A stretch of DNA of 64,000 nt. Origin: Microcella frigidaquae. GTDB taxonomy: Bacteria > Actinomycetota > Actinomycetes > Actinomycetales > Microbacteriaceae. The first letter of the stretch is position 1, and each line of letters opens with the position of its first letter. The notes beneath the pieces are model-generated. The model ran no database searches. It saw only the letters and a program-made list of their open reading frames with translations, and had not been told where the DNA came from. A program made the translations under genes and the position numbers. Below, piece after piece: positions 15,697 to 24,947 of this stretch. The DNA lies in NCBI RefSeq assembly GCF_014200395.1, contig NZ_JACHBS010000001.1, positions 2,232,001 through 2,296,000 of the forward strand, in the 5' to 3' direction.

Positions 15697-16206
15697 TCAG
15701 GCGATCCCGTTGCCGAGCACCCCGAACGCGATGAACCACAAGAAGATCAGGACGGCGACGGCGAACCAGCTGGCCACGGCGAGGCTCAGCGCGATGATGA
15801 CCACGAGGGCCACCGCCTCCGTGCGGCCGCGCCGCGCGAGCCCGCGCAGCAGTGCCCGCCAGACCAGCAGGTTGAGGGCGATCACCGTGAGCACCGGCGC
15901 GGCGATCGTCGCCGTGTCGCTCAGCCAGGCCTGCGGGCCGACGCCGACGTCGCCGACGACCCCGCCGCCGTTCCCGGGGCGGATTCCGAGCACGGCGAGC
16001 ACGATGACGACCAGCGTCAGCGCGATGGCCAGCGCCCCGACCGCCGCGGCCGCGACGAGGAGGATCCGCCGTCCGCGCTCGACCCAGGCCGGCGCGGCGG
16101 GGGTGGGATCGGCGGGCGTCGCGGAGGCGGGCGTGCTCGTGTCGCTCTTGCCGCCCGGGGCCGGGCCGTACGGGCTCGACGGGGTCTCGGGTTCGGGCTC
16201 GCTCAT
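15697..16206 (-). CDS. four-span membrane protein, paralogue of the adjacent gene
   Basis: A 169-residue membrane protein. The first 50 residues are polar and Pro/Ser/Thr-rich with SSPYGPAPGG; four hydrophobic segments follow, with NLLVWRALLRGL before the third. It resembles the 149-residue neighbour in order and motifs. ATG at 16206 is chosen because it is 6 nt from TACTGT (complement of 16213-16218); longer upstream frames run antisense through thiL and are not credible. It is divergent from thiL. Function unknown. Confidence 0.75.
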   Translation of the reverse strand: MSEPEPETPSSPYGPAPGGKSDTSTPASATPADPTPAAPAWVERGRRILLVAAAAVGALAIALTLVVIVLAVLGIRPGNGGGVVGDVGVGPQAWLSDTATIAAPVLTVIALNLLVWRALLRGLARRGRTEAVALVVIIALSLAVASWFAVAVLIFLWFIAFGVLGNGIA

Positions 16207-16251
16207 GCCCCGACAGTACGACAGGCGCGGGCGCCGGACTAGCGTGGAGCC

Positions 16252-17322
16252 GTGACGCGCGACCCCGACCCTCGCCCTGCCGCGCCCGCCGACACCCTCG
16301 GCGCGGTCGGCGAGTTGGCCGCGCTCGCGCGCATCATCCCGCGGCTGCCCGGCAGCGACGCGACCGTGCTCGGCCCCGGCGACGATGCCGCGGTGCTCGC
16401 CGCCCCCGACGGGCGATACGTCGTGACAACCGACATGTTGATCCACGGTCCCGACTTCCGCACAGCCTGGTCGACCATGCACGACCTCGGCTTCAAGGCC
16501 GCGGCGACGAACCTCAGCGACGTCGCCGCGATGGGTGCGCGGCCCACGGCGCTGGTCGTGGCGCTCGCCGCGCCCGCCGAGACCCCCGTCGCCAAGCTCG
16601 AAGCCCTGGCCGAGGGGCTGCGCGATGCGTGCGAGGCGCTCGCGCCCGGCTGCGGGGTCGTGGGCGGCGACCTGAGCGTGTCGAGCGTGCTGACCATCGC
16701 CATCACGGCGTTCGGCGACCTCGAGGATCGCGAGCCGGTGACGCGATCGGGCGCGCGGCCGGGCGACTGGGTCGCCGTCTCCGGCTCGCTGGGGCTCGCG
16801 GCGGAGGGGCTGCGGCTGCTGTTCGAGCGCGCGGTCGATGCGACGGGGGCGCCGGATGCTGATGCCGCGGCTCGGCTGCGCGCCGAGCATCCCGTGCCCC
16901 TCGCCGCCCAGCTCACGCCGCACCCGCCGATCGCGGACGGCGTCGCCGCCGCCCTCGGCGGAGCGTCGGCCATGCTCGACCTGAGCGACGGCCTGGCGCT
17001 CGATGCGCGCCGCATCGCCCGCGCGAGCGGTGTCTCGATCGATCTCTCGAGCGCGCAGGTGCGCGAGGTCGCGCTCGCGCACGGGCTCGACCCGGCCGCG
17101 CCCGCGTCGGTGGCCCTGACCGGAGGAGAAGACCATTCCTTGCTGGCGACCTTCCCGCCCGACGTGGCGCCGCCGCTGGATGCTCTTCCCGGCGGCTTCC
17201 GCATCATCGGCCGTGTCGTCGCGGCCGACCGCCACGGGCCCGCGCTGCTCGTCGACGGCCGCGTCTTCGACGAGCGCGGTGGCTGGGACCCGTTCGCCGA
17301 GTGGAGCGGGCAGGCCGGCTAG
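16252..17322 (+). CDS. thiL: thiamine-monophosphate kinase
   Basis: A 356-residue ThiL, which phosphorylates thiamine monophosphate to the diphosphate cofactor. It has GPGDDAAVL in the N-terminal domain, SDVAAMGA, and LDLSDGLALD in the PurM-like C-terminal domain, all expected of the family. GTG at 16252 follows TAGCGT (16240-16245) by 6 nt, a leaderless start. The stop shares bases with the stop of the convergent rsmD. The position near DUF3515, recG and rsmD matches the mycobacterial order. Confidence 0.94.
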   Translation: MTRDPDPRPAAPADTLGAVGELAALARIIPRLPGSDATVLGPGDDAAVLAAPDGRYVVTTDMLIHGPDFRTAWSTMHDLGFKAAATNLSDVAAMGARPTALVVALAAPAETPVAKLEALAEGLRDACEALAPGCGVVGGDLSVSSVLTIAITAFGDLEDREPVTRSGARPGDWVAVSGSLGLAAEGLRLLFERAVDATGAPDADAAARLRAEHPVPLAAQLTPHPPIADGVAAALGGASAMLDLSDGLALDARRIARASGVSIDLSSAQVREVALAHGLDPAAPASVALTGGEDHSLLATFPPDVAPPLDALPGGFRIIGRVVAADRHGPALLVDGRVFDERGGWDPFAEWSGQAG

Positions 17323-17912
17323 TCCGTTGCCGTGCCGGAATCAGTGGGTTCCGGGCCGAGCCAGTAGACCGCGGTCTCGCCGTAGCGCGACACCTTGTCG
17401 AGCGCGAGCCCGGCCGGCCAGGCCGGAGCCGGGGAGCGTGATGAGCGCTCGAGCGCGACCACCGCATCCGGAGCCAAACGGGGCACGAGCCCCTCGAGCA
17501 CGTGGTCGAGCTCGAGCCCGCCCACCTCGTACGGCGGGTCGATGAAGACGAGGTCGAACTCGACGAGCGCCGACGAGAGGTATGACGTCGCGGGCTTGCC
17601 GATGACCTGGATGCTCGGCCTCGCGCCGCGCCCCGCCCGACCCTGCACGAGCGCGGCATTGGCCTTGCACACCTGCACCGCCGCGTGCGACTTCTCGACG
17701 AGCACGGCCGAGGCGGCGCCGCGGCTGATCGCCTCGAGCGCGAGGGCGCCCGAACCGGCGTAGAGGTCGAGCACGCGCATCCCGTCGATCGCGTCACGGG
17801 CCTCGAGGGCGCTGAAGATCGCCTCGCGCACGCGGTCGCTCGTGGGCCGCGTGCCCGCCGACGGAACCTTCAGCGTCAGCGAGCCCGCGAACCCGGCGAT
17901 GATGCGTGTCAC
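17319..17912 (-). CDS. rsmD: 16S rRNA (guanine(966)-N2)-methyltransferase
   Basis: A 197-residue RsmD, which methylates G966 of 16S rRNA. SAM motif I is VLDLYAGSGALALEA and the catalytic motif is DPPYE in FIDPPYEVGG. It begins TRIIAGFAGSLTL, the usual RsmD N-terminus, with GTG at 17912; a longer frame to 17948 is rejected because TAGCGT (complement of 17920-17925) lies 7 nt before this GTG and would fall inside the longer version. The gene is divergent from recG across a repeat-rich spacer. Confidence 0.93.
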   Translation of the reverse strand: MTRIIAGFAGSLTLKVPSAGTRPTSDRVREAIFSALEARDAIDGMRVLDLYAGSGALALEAISRGAASAVLVEKSHAAVQVCKANAALVQGRAGRGARPSIQVIGKPATSYLSSALVEFDLVFIDPPYEVGGLELDHVLEGLVPRLAPDAVVALERSSRSPAPAWPAGLALDKVSRYGETAVYWLGPEPTDSGTATD

Positions 17913-18279
17913 GGCCCTAACGCTAGTGCGCCGTCGTGCGCACTCCACGGCCTGCCGAGCCGGAGTGCGCGTGTCGCGCGCGACGTGACTGAGTCGGGAC
18001 CGCAGGCCGCAAGCTTCGGTGCCACGGTTGACCCCGATCGGTCCTGAATGGGACTGCGGCGTGCGCTCGACGGCGATTCGGGACCGATCGGTGCGCTCGA
18101 CGGCGTCGATCGGTCACTCGTTGCGGACCGTCCCGCGAACGTGCGCAACGAGTGACCGATGGATGGCCAGAGGCGCGGCGTCACTCGCTGTCGCCGCCGT
18201 CCGGCGAGTCGGCCCTGCTGAGAGGGCACCGTTGCGCCCCGGCGCGAGGCCGTCAGGCGGCGCGAGTAGCGTTGACGCC
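17913..18279. repeat. repeat-rich spacer between divergent rsmD and recG
   Basis: No credible gene is seen in these 367 bases. It contains CGTGCGCACTCC (17935-17946) pairing with GGAGTGCGCGTG (17962-17973, two G-U), CGATCGGTCC pairing with GGACCGATCG near 18034-18090, a 15-nt direct repeat GTGCGCTCGACGGCG at 18061-18075 and 18091-18105, and a perfect 17-bp inverted repeat ATCGGTCACTCGTTGCG (18109-18125) with its complement at 18144-18160. Both flanking genes point away from it, so these stems are not their terminators. Confidence 0.75.
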
Positions 18280-20532
18280 GTGAGCAGCCTGGCCCCTCCT
18301 GACCCGCTGAGCGCGAAGCTCAGCAGCGCGTTGGGCGACCGCAGCGCCAACGCCCTGAAGAAGGCGTTCGGGATGCTCACCGTCGGCGACCTGCTGACCC
18401 ACTATCCCCGGCGCTACGCCCGCCGCGGCGAGCTGACCGCGCTCAGCGAGCTGCGCGTCGACGAGTCGGTGACGATCGTCGCCGAGGTCATCGACGTCAC
18501 CGAGCGGCCGATGCGCCAGCGGCGCGGAAGCATTCTCGAGGTGCGCATCACCGATGGGCAGGGCATCCTGACCCTCACGTTCTTCAACCAGGCGTGGCGG
18601 GCCAACGACCTGAGGAAGGGCGTGCGCGGCATCTTCGCCGGCAAAGTCGGCGAGTACCGCGGCGCGCGGCAGCTCGCCCACCCCGACTACGAGCTCTTCG
18701 AGGCGGGCGATGAGCGCGACACCGGCCCCGAGGCGACGAAGTGGGCGATGCAGCCGATTCCGATCTACCCGGCGACGTCGACGGTGGCGAGCTGGCAGAT
18801 CGCGAAGGCGATCGGGGTGGTGCTCGACACGCTGCCGGCGCTCGACGACCCGGTTCCGGCGAGCGTGCGGGCCGAGCTGCGGGCGCCCGACGCCTCGGAG
18901 CACGACGACGCCCCCGACCTGCTCGAGCTCACGACGGCGTACCAGTACATCCACCGGCCCGAGAACGACGGGCAGTGGCGCCGCGCGCGCGACACCCTGC
19001 GCTTCCATGAGGCCTTCGTGCTGCAGGCGGCACTGCTGCAGCGGCGACACGCCCTGCGCGAGCAGCCCGCCACTCCGCGCCTGCCCGGCGCCGAGCTCGT
19101 CGGCTTCGACGCCGAGCTGCCCTTCACGCTGACCGACGACCAGCGGCTCGTCGGCGACGAGATCGCGCGCGACCTGGCCGCCCCCGTGCCGATGAACCGG
19201 CTCGTGCAGGGGGAAGTCGGCTCGGGCAAGACCCTCGTCGCGGTGCGGGCCATGCTGACCGTCGCGGAGAGCGGCGGGCAGAGCGCCCTGCTCGCCCCCA
19301 CTGAGGTGCTGGCCGCCCAGCACCTGCGCTCGATCGTCGCGACCCTCGGCCCCGACCGGGCGGCCCGGCTGCGACCCGTGCTGCTCACCGGGCAGCTGTC
19401 GCAGCCCGAGCGCCGGGCGGCGCTGCTGAGCATCGCGAGCGGAGCATCCCGCATCGTCGTCGGCACCCACGCCCTGCTGGGGGACAGAGTCCAGTTCGCC
19501 GACCTCGGTCTCGTCGTCGTCGACGAGCAGCACCGCTTCGGGGTCGAGCAGCGCGAGAGCCTCCGTCGCAAGGGTGCGGTGCCGCCGCACGTGCTCGTGC
19601 TCACCGCCACGCCGATCCCCCGCACGGTCGCGATGACGGTGTTCGGCGACCTCGACGTCTCGACCATCGCGACCCTGCCCGCCGGGCGCACCCCGATCGT
19701 CAGCCACGTCGTGCCGCTCGCGGACAAGCCCGGCTGGTGGAACCGCGTGTGGGAGCGCATGGGCGAGGAGCTCGCGCAGGGTCGTCAGGGCTTCGTCGTC
19801 GTGCCCGCCATCGACCCGGCCACGCGCGAGGACGACCTCGACGCCCTGGTGGATGGTCCGGCCGACGGCTCGGTCGACGACGGGCCCGACGGCAGCGGCG
19901 TCGACGCGATCGCCCGACCGCCCGCCACCGTCGCCGAGCTGACGCCCCTCCTGCGCCAGCACCCCGCCCTCGCCGGGCGCCGCATCGAGCCGCTGCACGG
20001 CCGCATGTCGTCTGACGAAAAGGATGCGGTGATGCGCGCCTTCGCCCGCGGCGAGATCGACGTGCTCGTGTCGACGACCGTCATCGAGGTCGGCGTCGAC
20101 GTGCCGAACGCCTCGACGATGGTCGTCGTCGACGCCGACCGCTTCGGGGTGAGCCAGCTGCACCAGCTGCGCGGCCGCGTCGGTCGCGGCGGGGTTCCTG
20201 GGCTGTGCCTGTTCGTGACCGCGGCGCTGCCCGAGACCCTCGCGCGCGAGCGCGTCGAGGCCGTGGCGGGAACGCTCGACGGCTTCGCGCTCGCGCAGAT
20301 CGACCTCGAGCTGCGGCGCGAGGGCGACGTGCTCGGGGCGACCCAGAGCGGCGGGCGTTCGAGCCTCAAGCTGCTGCGGGTGGCGACCGACGGCGACCTC
20401 ATCAGCACGGCCCGCGCGGCCGCGGCCGGGGTGCTCGAGGGGGATGCAGCGCTGAGCGGGCATCCGGCCCTGAAAGCCGCCATCGAGCGCCGTCTCGACG
20501 ACTCGGCCCGCGACTTCCTCGCGAAGAACTAG
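18280..20532 (+). CDS. recG: ATP-dependent DNA helicase RecG
   Basis: A 750-residue RecG, a branch-migration helicase that reverses stalled forks. An N-terminal OB-fold wedge region holds EVRITDGQGILTLTFFNQ; the helicase core has Walker A QGEVGSGKT, motif II DEQHRFG, ATPIPRT, and the motif VI region STTVIEVGVDVPNAS with LHQLRGRVGRG. The GTG at 18280 is selected because it is 7 nt after TAGCGT (18267-18272); a longer in-frame extension would translate the repeat spacer. A small acidic insertion of about 25 residues (DGPADGSVDDGPDGSG) lies in the second helicase lobe. Confidence 0.94.
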   Translation: MSSLAPPDPLSAKLSSALGDRSANALKKAFGMLTVGDLLTHYPRRYARRGELTALSELRVDESVTIVAEVIDVTERPMRQRRGSILEVRITDGQGILTLTFFNQAWRANDLRKGVRGIFAGKVGEYRGARQLAHPDYELFEAGDERDTGPEATKWAMQPIPIYPATSTVASWQIAKAIGVVLDTLPALDDPVPASVRAELRAPDASEHDDAPDLLELTTAYQYIHRPENDGQWRRARDTLRFHEAFVLQAALLQRRHALREQPATPRLPGAELVGFDAELPFTLTDDQRLVGDEIARDLAAPVPMNRLVQGEVGSGKTLVAVRAMLTVAESGGQSALLAPTEVLAAQHLRSIVATLGPDRAARLRPVLLTGQLSQPERRAALLSIASGASRIVVGTHALLGDRVQFADLGLVVVDEQHRFGVEQRESLRRKGAVPPHVLVLTATPIPRTVAMTVFGDLDVSTIATLPAGRTPIVSHVVPLADKPGWWNRVWERMGEELAQGRQGFVVVPAIDPATREDDLDALVDGPADGSVDDGPDGSGVDAIARPPATVAELTPLLRQHPALAGRRIEPLHGRMSSDEKDAVMRAFARGEIDVLVSTTVIEVGVDVPNASTMVVVDADRFGVSQLHQLRGRVGRGGVPGLCLFVTAALPETLARERVEAVAGTLDGFALAQIDLELRREGDVLGATQSGGRSSLKLLRVATDGDLISTARAAAAGVLEGDAALSGHPALKAAIERRLDDSARDFLAKN

Positions 20533-20580
20533 CGAACCCGCCTCGCCGATTCGTCGGCGGCCGATCGCTCGGGGGAGACT

Positions 20581-21279
20581 GTGCGGGTGAGAGTGATCTC
20601 GTACAACCTGCGCAAGCATGCCGCGCGCGGCGAGCTCGAGCAGCTGGTCGCCACGCACACGCCCAACCTGCTGTGCCTGCAGGAGGTCGACACTGACGAC
20701 CTGCCGCGCGAGCTCGGCCCCCTGCACCTCGCCGACGCGACGAAGCTCAACCGCCTCGGGCTGGCGATCTACTACGACCGCGAGCGCTTCGACGCGCTCA
20801 GCACGCGAGCGTTCCAGCTCAAGCGGTCGCTGCACGACATCATCGCCAAGCCCGCGCTCGAGCGCCTGCTGGGCACGCACTTCATCGACCGGTTGCACGA
20901 TCGTGAGCTGGTCATCGGCTGCTTCCACGCCGCGCCGCTCACCGCGCTGAACTCGCTGCGGCGCACGCAGATCCGGGCCGCGCACGAGGCGCTCGACACC
21001 TTCGGCCCGACCCTGCCGACCCTCATGGTGGGCGATTTCAACTACCCGGTGTTCAAGGACCACCTCTCCACGAGCGTGCAGGAGACCGGGCATGAGGTGA
21101 CCCTCAGCGATGCCCGCACCTACACCCGCTACAAGTTCTTCCGCGGCCACTTCGACTTCGCCACCTCGATCGGGCTGTCGATCACGCGCGTCACGACGCT
21201 GCCGCAGGGGGTCTCCGACCATCTGCCGATCCTCGTGACCGCCGATTACGCGGCATCCCGCTCCGAAACACTCCAGTAA
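20581..21279 (+). CDS. endonuclease/exonuclease/phosphatase-family protein
   Basis: A 232-residue EEP-superfamily (DNase I-like) phosphodiesterase. Metal and catalytic residues are visible as SYN (Asn9), LQEVD (Glu35), VGDFNYP and SDHLPI near the C-terminus. No signal peptide is present. The GTG at 20581 follows GGGGGAG; GTG 20587 is an alternative. Its substrate could be nucleic acid or a phospho-ester. It follows recG by 48 nt, so a DNA repair role is possible but only suggested by position. Confidence 0.85.
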   Translation: MRVRVISYNLRKHAARGELEQLVATHTPNLLCLQEVDTDDLPRELGPLHLADATKLNRLGLAIYYDRERFDALSTRAFQLKRSLHDIIAKPALERLLGTHFIDRLHDRELVIGCFHAAPLTALNSLRRTQIRAAHEALDTFGPTLPTLMVGDFNYPVFKDHLSTSVQETGHEVTLSDARTYTRYKFFRGHFDFATSIGLSITRVTTLPQGVSDHLPILVTADYAASRSETLQ

Positions 21280-21302
21280 CCGCGCGTCGGTAGGCTGGGA
21301 GC

Positions 21303-21794
21303 ATGAGCCGGATCGCTGTCGTTCCGGGGTCGTTCGACCCCGTCACCCTGGGGCACCTCGACATCATCGAGCGCGCCGCGGGCGTCTTCGACGCCGTGCA
21401 CGTCGTCGTGGTGCACAACCCCGGCAAGCAGGCCATGCTGCCGATCGCGCAGCGTGTCGCCCTGATCGAGCAGGCCATCGCCGACCGCGCGCTGCCCTCG
21501 AGCATCCTGGTCACCAGCTGGAGCGTCGGCCTCCTCGTCGACTACTGCACCGACGTGGGGGCGACCGTGCTGGTGAAGGGCGTGCGCAGTCAGGTCGACG
21601 TGGCATACGAGACCCCGATGGCGATCGTCAACCGCAACCTCGCGGGCATCGAGACCGTCTTCATGCTGACCGACCCGGCGCACGCGCACGTCTCGAGCTC
21701 GCTGGTGCGGCAGGTGGCGGCGCTCGGCGGCGACGTCGCGCCGTACGTGCCGCGCGCGGTCGCGGAGTTCCTGGTCAGCCAGAACACCGACTGA
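21303..21794 (+). CDS. coaD: phosphopantetheine adenylyltransferase
   Basis: A 163-residue CoaD, which makes dephospho-CoA from 4'-phosphopantetheine and ATP. The nucleotidyl-transferase signature [10 protein letters not shown] is at residues 9-18, with [13 protein letters not shown] and the C-terminal [16 protein letters not shown] at 21303 is 6 nt after TAGGCT (21291-21296), a leaderless start. It ends 48 nt before the convergent membrane protein gene. Confidence 0.96.
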   Translation: MSRIAVVPGSFDPVTLGHLDIIERAAGVFDAVHVVVVHNPGKQAMLPIAQRVALIEQAIADRALPSSILVTSWSVGLLVDYCTDVGATVLVKGVRSQVDVAYETPMAIVNRNLAGIETVFMLTDPAHAHVSSSLVRQVAALGGDVAPYVPRAVAEFLVSQNTD

Positions 21795-21842
21795 CGCGGC
21801 GCTCGCCTCCGCATTCGACGTCGGATGCGGGCTCGCCGCCCG

Positions 21843-22532
21843 CTACCCGCCGAGCCCCTCGGCCCCCTTGCTGATGAGCACGACGCCGATGAGGAGCAGA
21901 ATCGCTCCGACCATCGCGGCATTGTGCGCGATGAGCCAGGCGCGAAGGCGGTCGAGCGGCCCGCGAATGCGGTCGCCGGCCACGAACGACACGATGACGG
22001 GGATGATCACCGGCAGCGCCCCGAGAAGCACGACAAGAGCGAGCGCGATGGCGGCCTCGCCGACGGTCGCGTCGGCGGCTTCCAGGGTCACGCCAACACC
22101 GATGCTCAGCAGGAGGTTCTTCGGCTTCAGACCGCCGATGAAGGCCCCGAGCGCGGCCGCCTTGCCCGGGGTCATGCCGTCGATCTTGGCCATCCAGCCC
22201 GGCACCTCCGGCACGGCCGCCGCGCCGTCATCCGCGGTGGTCGGGCGTGCGCGCCACTGCCGCACCGCGAGCACGACCGCGACGATGCCGAGGCCGATGA
22301 GAACGAACGGTGCCGACAGCGACCGGTCGTCGGCATCGTGCGGCAGCAGCGCCGCGACCACGTAGGCGATCGTGGCGACTGCGGCAACCGCTCCGGCGAA
22401 GCCGAGCAGAAAACTCAGGGTGGCCGCCTTCGCGTTCGGCGTCAGCAGCATCAGCACCACCGAGGCGACGGCCAGCGGGCTGAGGGCGATCGCGGCGGCG
22501 AGGGGCAGGGCGTCGGTGAGAGCGTCGAGCAT
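21843..22532 (-). CDS. GAP-family (Sap-like) membrane protein
   Basis: A 229-residue six-span membrane protein of the GAP / sulfolipid-1-addressing (Sap) family, distantly related to LysE-type exporters. The N-terminal hydrophobic repeat ALSPLAVASVVLMLL, the central loop TPGKAAALGAFIGGLKPKN and the C-terminal three spans fit the family. Mycobacterial members help lipid export, but the substrate here is unknown. ATG at 22532 follows a purine-rich GAGAAGAGA site; longer frames upstream are rejected as they run antisense through neighbouring genes. Confidence 0.8.
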   Translation of the reverse strand: MLDALTDALPLAAAIALSPLAVASVVLMLLTPNAKAATLSFLLGFAGAVAAVATIAYVVAALLPHDADDRSLSAPFVLIGLGIVAVVLAVRQWRARPTTADDGAAAVPEVPGWMAKIDGMTPGKAAALGAFIGGLKPKNLLLSIGVGVTLEAADATVGEAAIALALVVLLGALPVIIPVIVSFVAGDRIRGPLDRLRAWLIAHNAAMVGAILLLIGVVLISKGAEGLGG

Positions 22533-22632
22533 GGGTTCTCTTCTCGGAAAGGGGGCGGGAGCCGCGCCGATGCGCAGGCACTGCACAGTGAACACCGGTC
22601 TGGGGTGCGGCACCAGTGGCTAGGCTGGCGAC

Positions 22633-23040
22633 ATGGGAGCGTGGGGCAGCGGAGCGTTCGAGAACGACGATGCGCTCGACGCCGTCGACGCGCTCGTCGA
22701 TGGAACCTTCGAGCTGGACGACGTGCGCGCGGCCCTCGACGGTGGCTACCTCGAGGCTCCGGAAGGCTCGGTCGCCCTGGCGCTCGTCGAGGTGGCTCTT
22801 GCCGCGCTCGGCCGCATCGACCCGCCCGCCGCGCTCGACGAGGTCGACATCCGTCTGCTCTCGACGCAGCTTGACGACGAGGCCTACGAGGTGATCCTCC
22901 GCGCCGCCGACCGCGCGGTCCGTGCCGACGGCTCCGAGCTGTACGAGCTGTGGGAGGAGGCCGGCGAGGAGGAGCTCGCCGAGTGGCGCCGGGACGCCGT
23001 CGCCTCGATCGAGCAGCTGCGCGCCGCCCTCACCGACTGA
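22633..23040 (+). CDS. DUF4259 protein
   Basis: A 135-residue acidic protein beginning MGAWGSGAFENDDALD, the hallmark of DUF4259, a family of unknown function widespread in bacteria. It is mostly alpha-helical by composition with a C-terminal WRRDAVASIEQLRAAL helix. ATG at 22633 is 6 nt after TAGGCT (22621-22626), so it is leaderless. It is divergent from the GAP-family gene and 36 nt upstream of fgd, which has its own ribosome site; co-transcription with fgd is possible. Confidence 0.85.
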   Translation: MGAWGSGAFENDDALDAVDALVDGTFELDDVRAALDGGYLEAPEGSVALALVEVALAALGRIDPPAALDEVDIRLLSTQLDDEAYEVILRAADRAVRADGSELYELWEEAGEEELAEWRRDAVASIEQLRAALTD

Positions 23041-23076
23041 CCCGTTCCGCCCGTCATCCCGAACCGGAGGCCCCTC

Positions 23077-24099
23077 ATGACGCGACCCCTCACCCTCGGC
23101 TACAAGGCCTCGGCCGAGCAGTTCGACCCGCGCGAGCTCGTCGAGATCGCCGTCGCCGCGGAGGCGCACGGCATGGAGAGCGTCGCCGTGAGCGACCACT
23201 TCCAGCCGTGGCGCCACACCGGCGGGCACGCCCCGTTCTCGCTGACGTGGATGGCGGCCGTCGGCGAGCGCACGTCGCGCATCCGCATCGGAACCTCGGT
23301 GATGACCCCGACCTTCCGCTACAACCCGGCCGTGCTCGCCCAGGCGTTCGCGAGCATGGGCGTCCTGTATCCGGGGCGCATCTTCCTCGGCGTCGGCACC
23401 GGCGAGGCCCTCAACGAGATCGCGACCGGCTTCGCGGGCGCGGGCGATCAGGAGTGGCCCGAGTTCAAGGAGCGCTTCGCGCGCCTGCGCGAGAGCGTCG
23501 ACCTCATGCGGCAGCTCTGGACCGAGGACCGCGTGAACTTCCGCGGCGAGTACTACTCGACCCACGACGCCTCGATCTACGACCGCCCCGAGCAGCCGAT
23601 CCCCGTGTACATCGCCGCGGGCGGGCCCTTCGTCGCCCGCTACGCCGGTCGCGCCGGCGACGGCTTCATCTGCACCTCGGGCAAGGGTGCCGAGCTGTAC
23701 GTCGACGAGCTGATCCCCGCCGTGAAGGAGGGCGCCGAGAAGGCCGAGCGCGCGTTCGATGAGATCGACCGCATGATCGAGATCAAGATCTCGTACGACA
23801 CCGATGCGGATGCGGCGCTCGAGAACACGCGCTTCTGGTCGCCCCTCTCGCTCAGCAAGGAGCAGAAGCACGACATCACCGACCCCATCGAGATGGAGCA
23901 GGCCGCCGATGCCCTCCCGATCGAGCAGATCGCGAAGCGCTGGATCGTCGGCAGCGACCCGGACGCGGTGGTCGCCGAGGTGAAGAAGTACGTCGACTGG
24001 GGCATGAACCACCTCGTCTTCCACGCTCCCGGGCACGACCAGCGGCGGTTCCTCGAGCTGTTCGAGCGCGACCTGGCGCCGCGCCTGCGCGCCCTCTGA
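23077..24099 (+). CDS. fgd: F420-dependent glucose-6-phosphate dehydrogenase
   Basis: A 340-residue LLM-class enzyme that oxidises glucose-6-phosphate and reduces coenzyme F420, supplying F420H2. Similarity to mycobacterial FGD1 is extensive: [10 protein letters not shown] at the start, SDHFQPWRH with His41 and Trp45, [12 protein letters not shown], and [15 protein letters not shown] near the end. A strong GGAGG site precedes the ATG at 23077. The four F420 synthesis genes cofE, cofC, fbiC and cofD lie within the next 17 kb, so the cofactor is made and used by this cell. Confidence 0.96.
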   Translation: MTRPLTLGYKASAEQFDPRELVEIAVAAEAHGMESVAVSDHFQPWRHTGGHAPFSLTWMAAVGERTSRIRIGTSVMTPTFRYNPAVLAQAFASMGVLYPGRIFLGVGTGEALNEIATGFAGAGDQEWPEFKERFARLRESVDLMRQLWTEDRVNFRGEYYSTHDASIYDRPEQPIPVYIAAGGPFVARYAGRAGDGFICTSGKGAELYVDELIPAVKEGAEKAERAFDEIDRMIEIKISYDTDADAALENTRFWSPLSLSKEQKHDITDPIEMEQAADALPIEQIAKRWIVGSDPDAVVAEVKKYVDWGMNHLVFHAPGHDQRRFLELFERDLAPRLRAL

Positions 24100-24176
24100 G
24101 GGGTCCGCTGGTACTCTGGAGGGTCGCCGCCGTCCGCACAACGGGCGGTCGCCGAACCACCAGGGGGACCACGATC

Positions 24177-24914
24177 ATGCCCAAGCACCAGCATTCCGAC
24201 GCGCGTCCGGCCTTCCGCCGACACGGGTGGTCGACCGTCCGCACCGCCTTCGCCTCGATCGTGGCGGGCCTGCTGATCATGAACACGCTGGGCTTCAGCA
24301 CCCCCTCCGACGACGATCTGCTCGCCGCCTACACGGCCGCGAACGCGCAGCCGCTGGTCGTCGCCCCGGCCCCGACTGCGGACCCCTCTGTCGTCGCTGA
24401 CGCCGCGGGCGCGTCGGATGCCGCCGCGGACGCTGTCGCGACGGTCGCGCCCCTCATCGAGCGCCCGACCTACTCGGCGACTCCGGGCTACGAGACCCTG
24501 ATCTCCGGCGGAACGAACTACGACTGGGCGAAGCTGGTGCTGCTCAAGGGCGAGTTCCCGATGACCGACAGCAACGTCACCGTGCTCACGCGCTGGATGC
24601 GCCAGGAGAACTACGTGAACACCTGGTGGAACCGCAACAACCCGCTCAACAACGGGTGGGGCTCCGGCGGGGGCGGCGGCACCGGTCGCTACGTCAGCCT
24701 CGTGTCGGCGGCCGAGAACGCCGCGGAGGCGCTGCGCACCCTGCCGCGGTACAGCGGCATCGTCGCGGCGCTGGAGAAGTCGGTGCCGACGGCGCAGCTC
24801 GAGCGCGCCATCTGGTTCTCGGGCTGGGCCACGGGCATGTACAACAACGGCGCCCACTGGTCCTACGCCGAGGTGCCGGTCGTGAAGGCCCCGCCGAGCG
24901 CCTGGGGGCGATAG
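24177..24914 (+). CDS. membrane-anchored or secreted protein, function unknown
   Basis: A 245-residue protein with a basic head (MPKHQHSDARPAFRRHG), a hydrophobic segment at about residues 21-42, an Ala/Pro/Asp linker, and a C-terminal globular part with DWAKLVLLKGEF, RWMRQENYVNTWWNRNNPLNN and a Gly-rich loop. The NNPLN context resembles endolysin and glucosaminidase-like domains, but no certain catalytic residue is identified. TACTCT (24112-24117) and AGGGGGA before the ATG give a leader of about 50 nt, unlike the leaderless neighbours. An extracytoplasmic cell-wall role is a guess. Confidence 0.65.
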   Translation: MPKHQHSDARPAFRRHGWSTVRTAFASIVAGLLIMNTLGFSTPSDDDLLAAYTAANAQPLVVAPAPTADPSVVADAAGASDAAADAVATVAPLIERPTYSATPGYETLISGGTNYDWAKLVLLKGEFPMTDSNVTVLTRWMRQENYVNTWWNRNNPLNNGWGSGGGGGTGRYVSLVSAAENAAEALRTLPRYSGIVAALEKSVPTAQLERAIWFSGWATGMYNNGAHWSYAEVPVVKAPPSAWGR

Positions 24915-24947
24915 CCCTCCGACGCCCGACGGGGCGACCGCCGCGCA

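Noticed and set aside
16207..17235. A long N-terminal extension of the 169-residue membrane protein
   Set aside because: It runs antisense through thiL, and the internal ATG has a leaderless promoter.
18019..18279. An N-terminal extension of recG
   Set aside because: It translates the repeat spacer and lies upstream of the leaderless -10 box.
18253..21222. A very long open frame on the minus strand opposite recG and the phosphodiesterase gene
   Set aside because: It is a product of G/C-rich third positions in the real plus-strand genes; no family motif, ribosome site or -10 box supports it.
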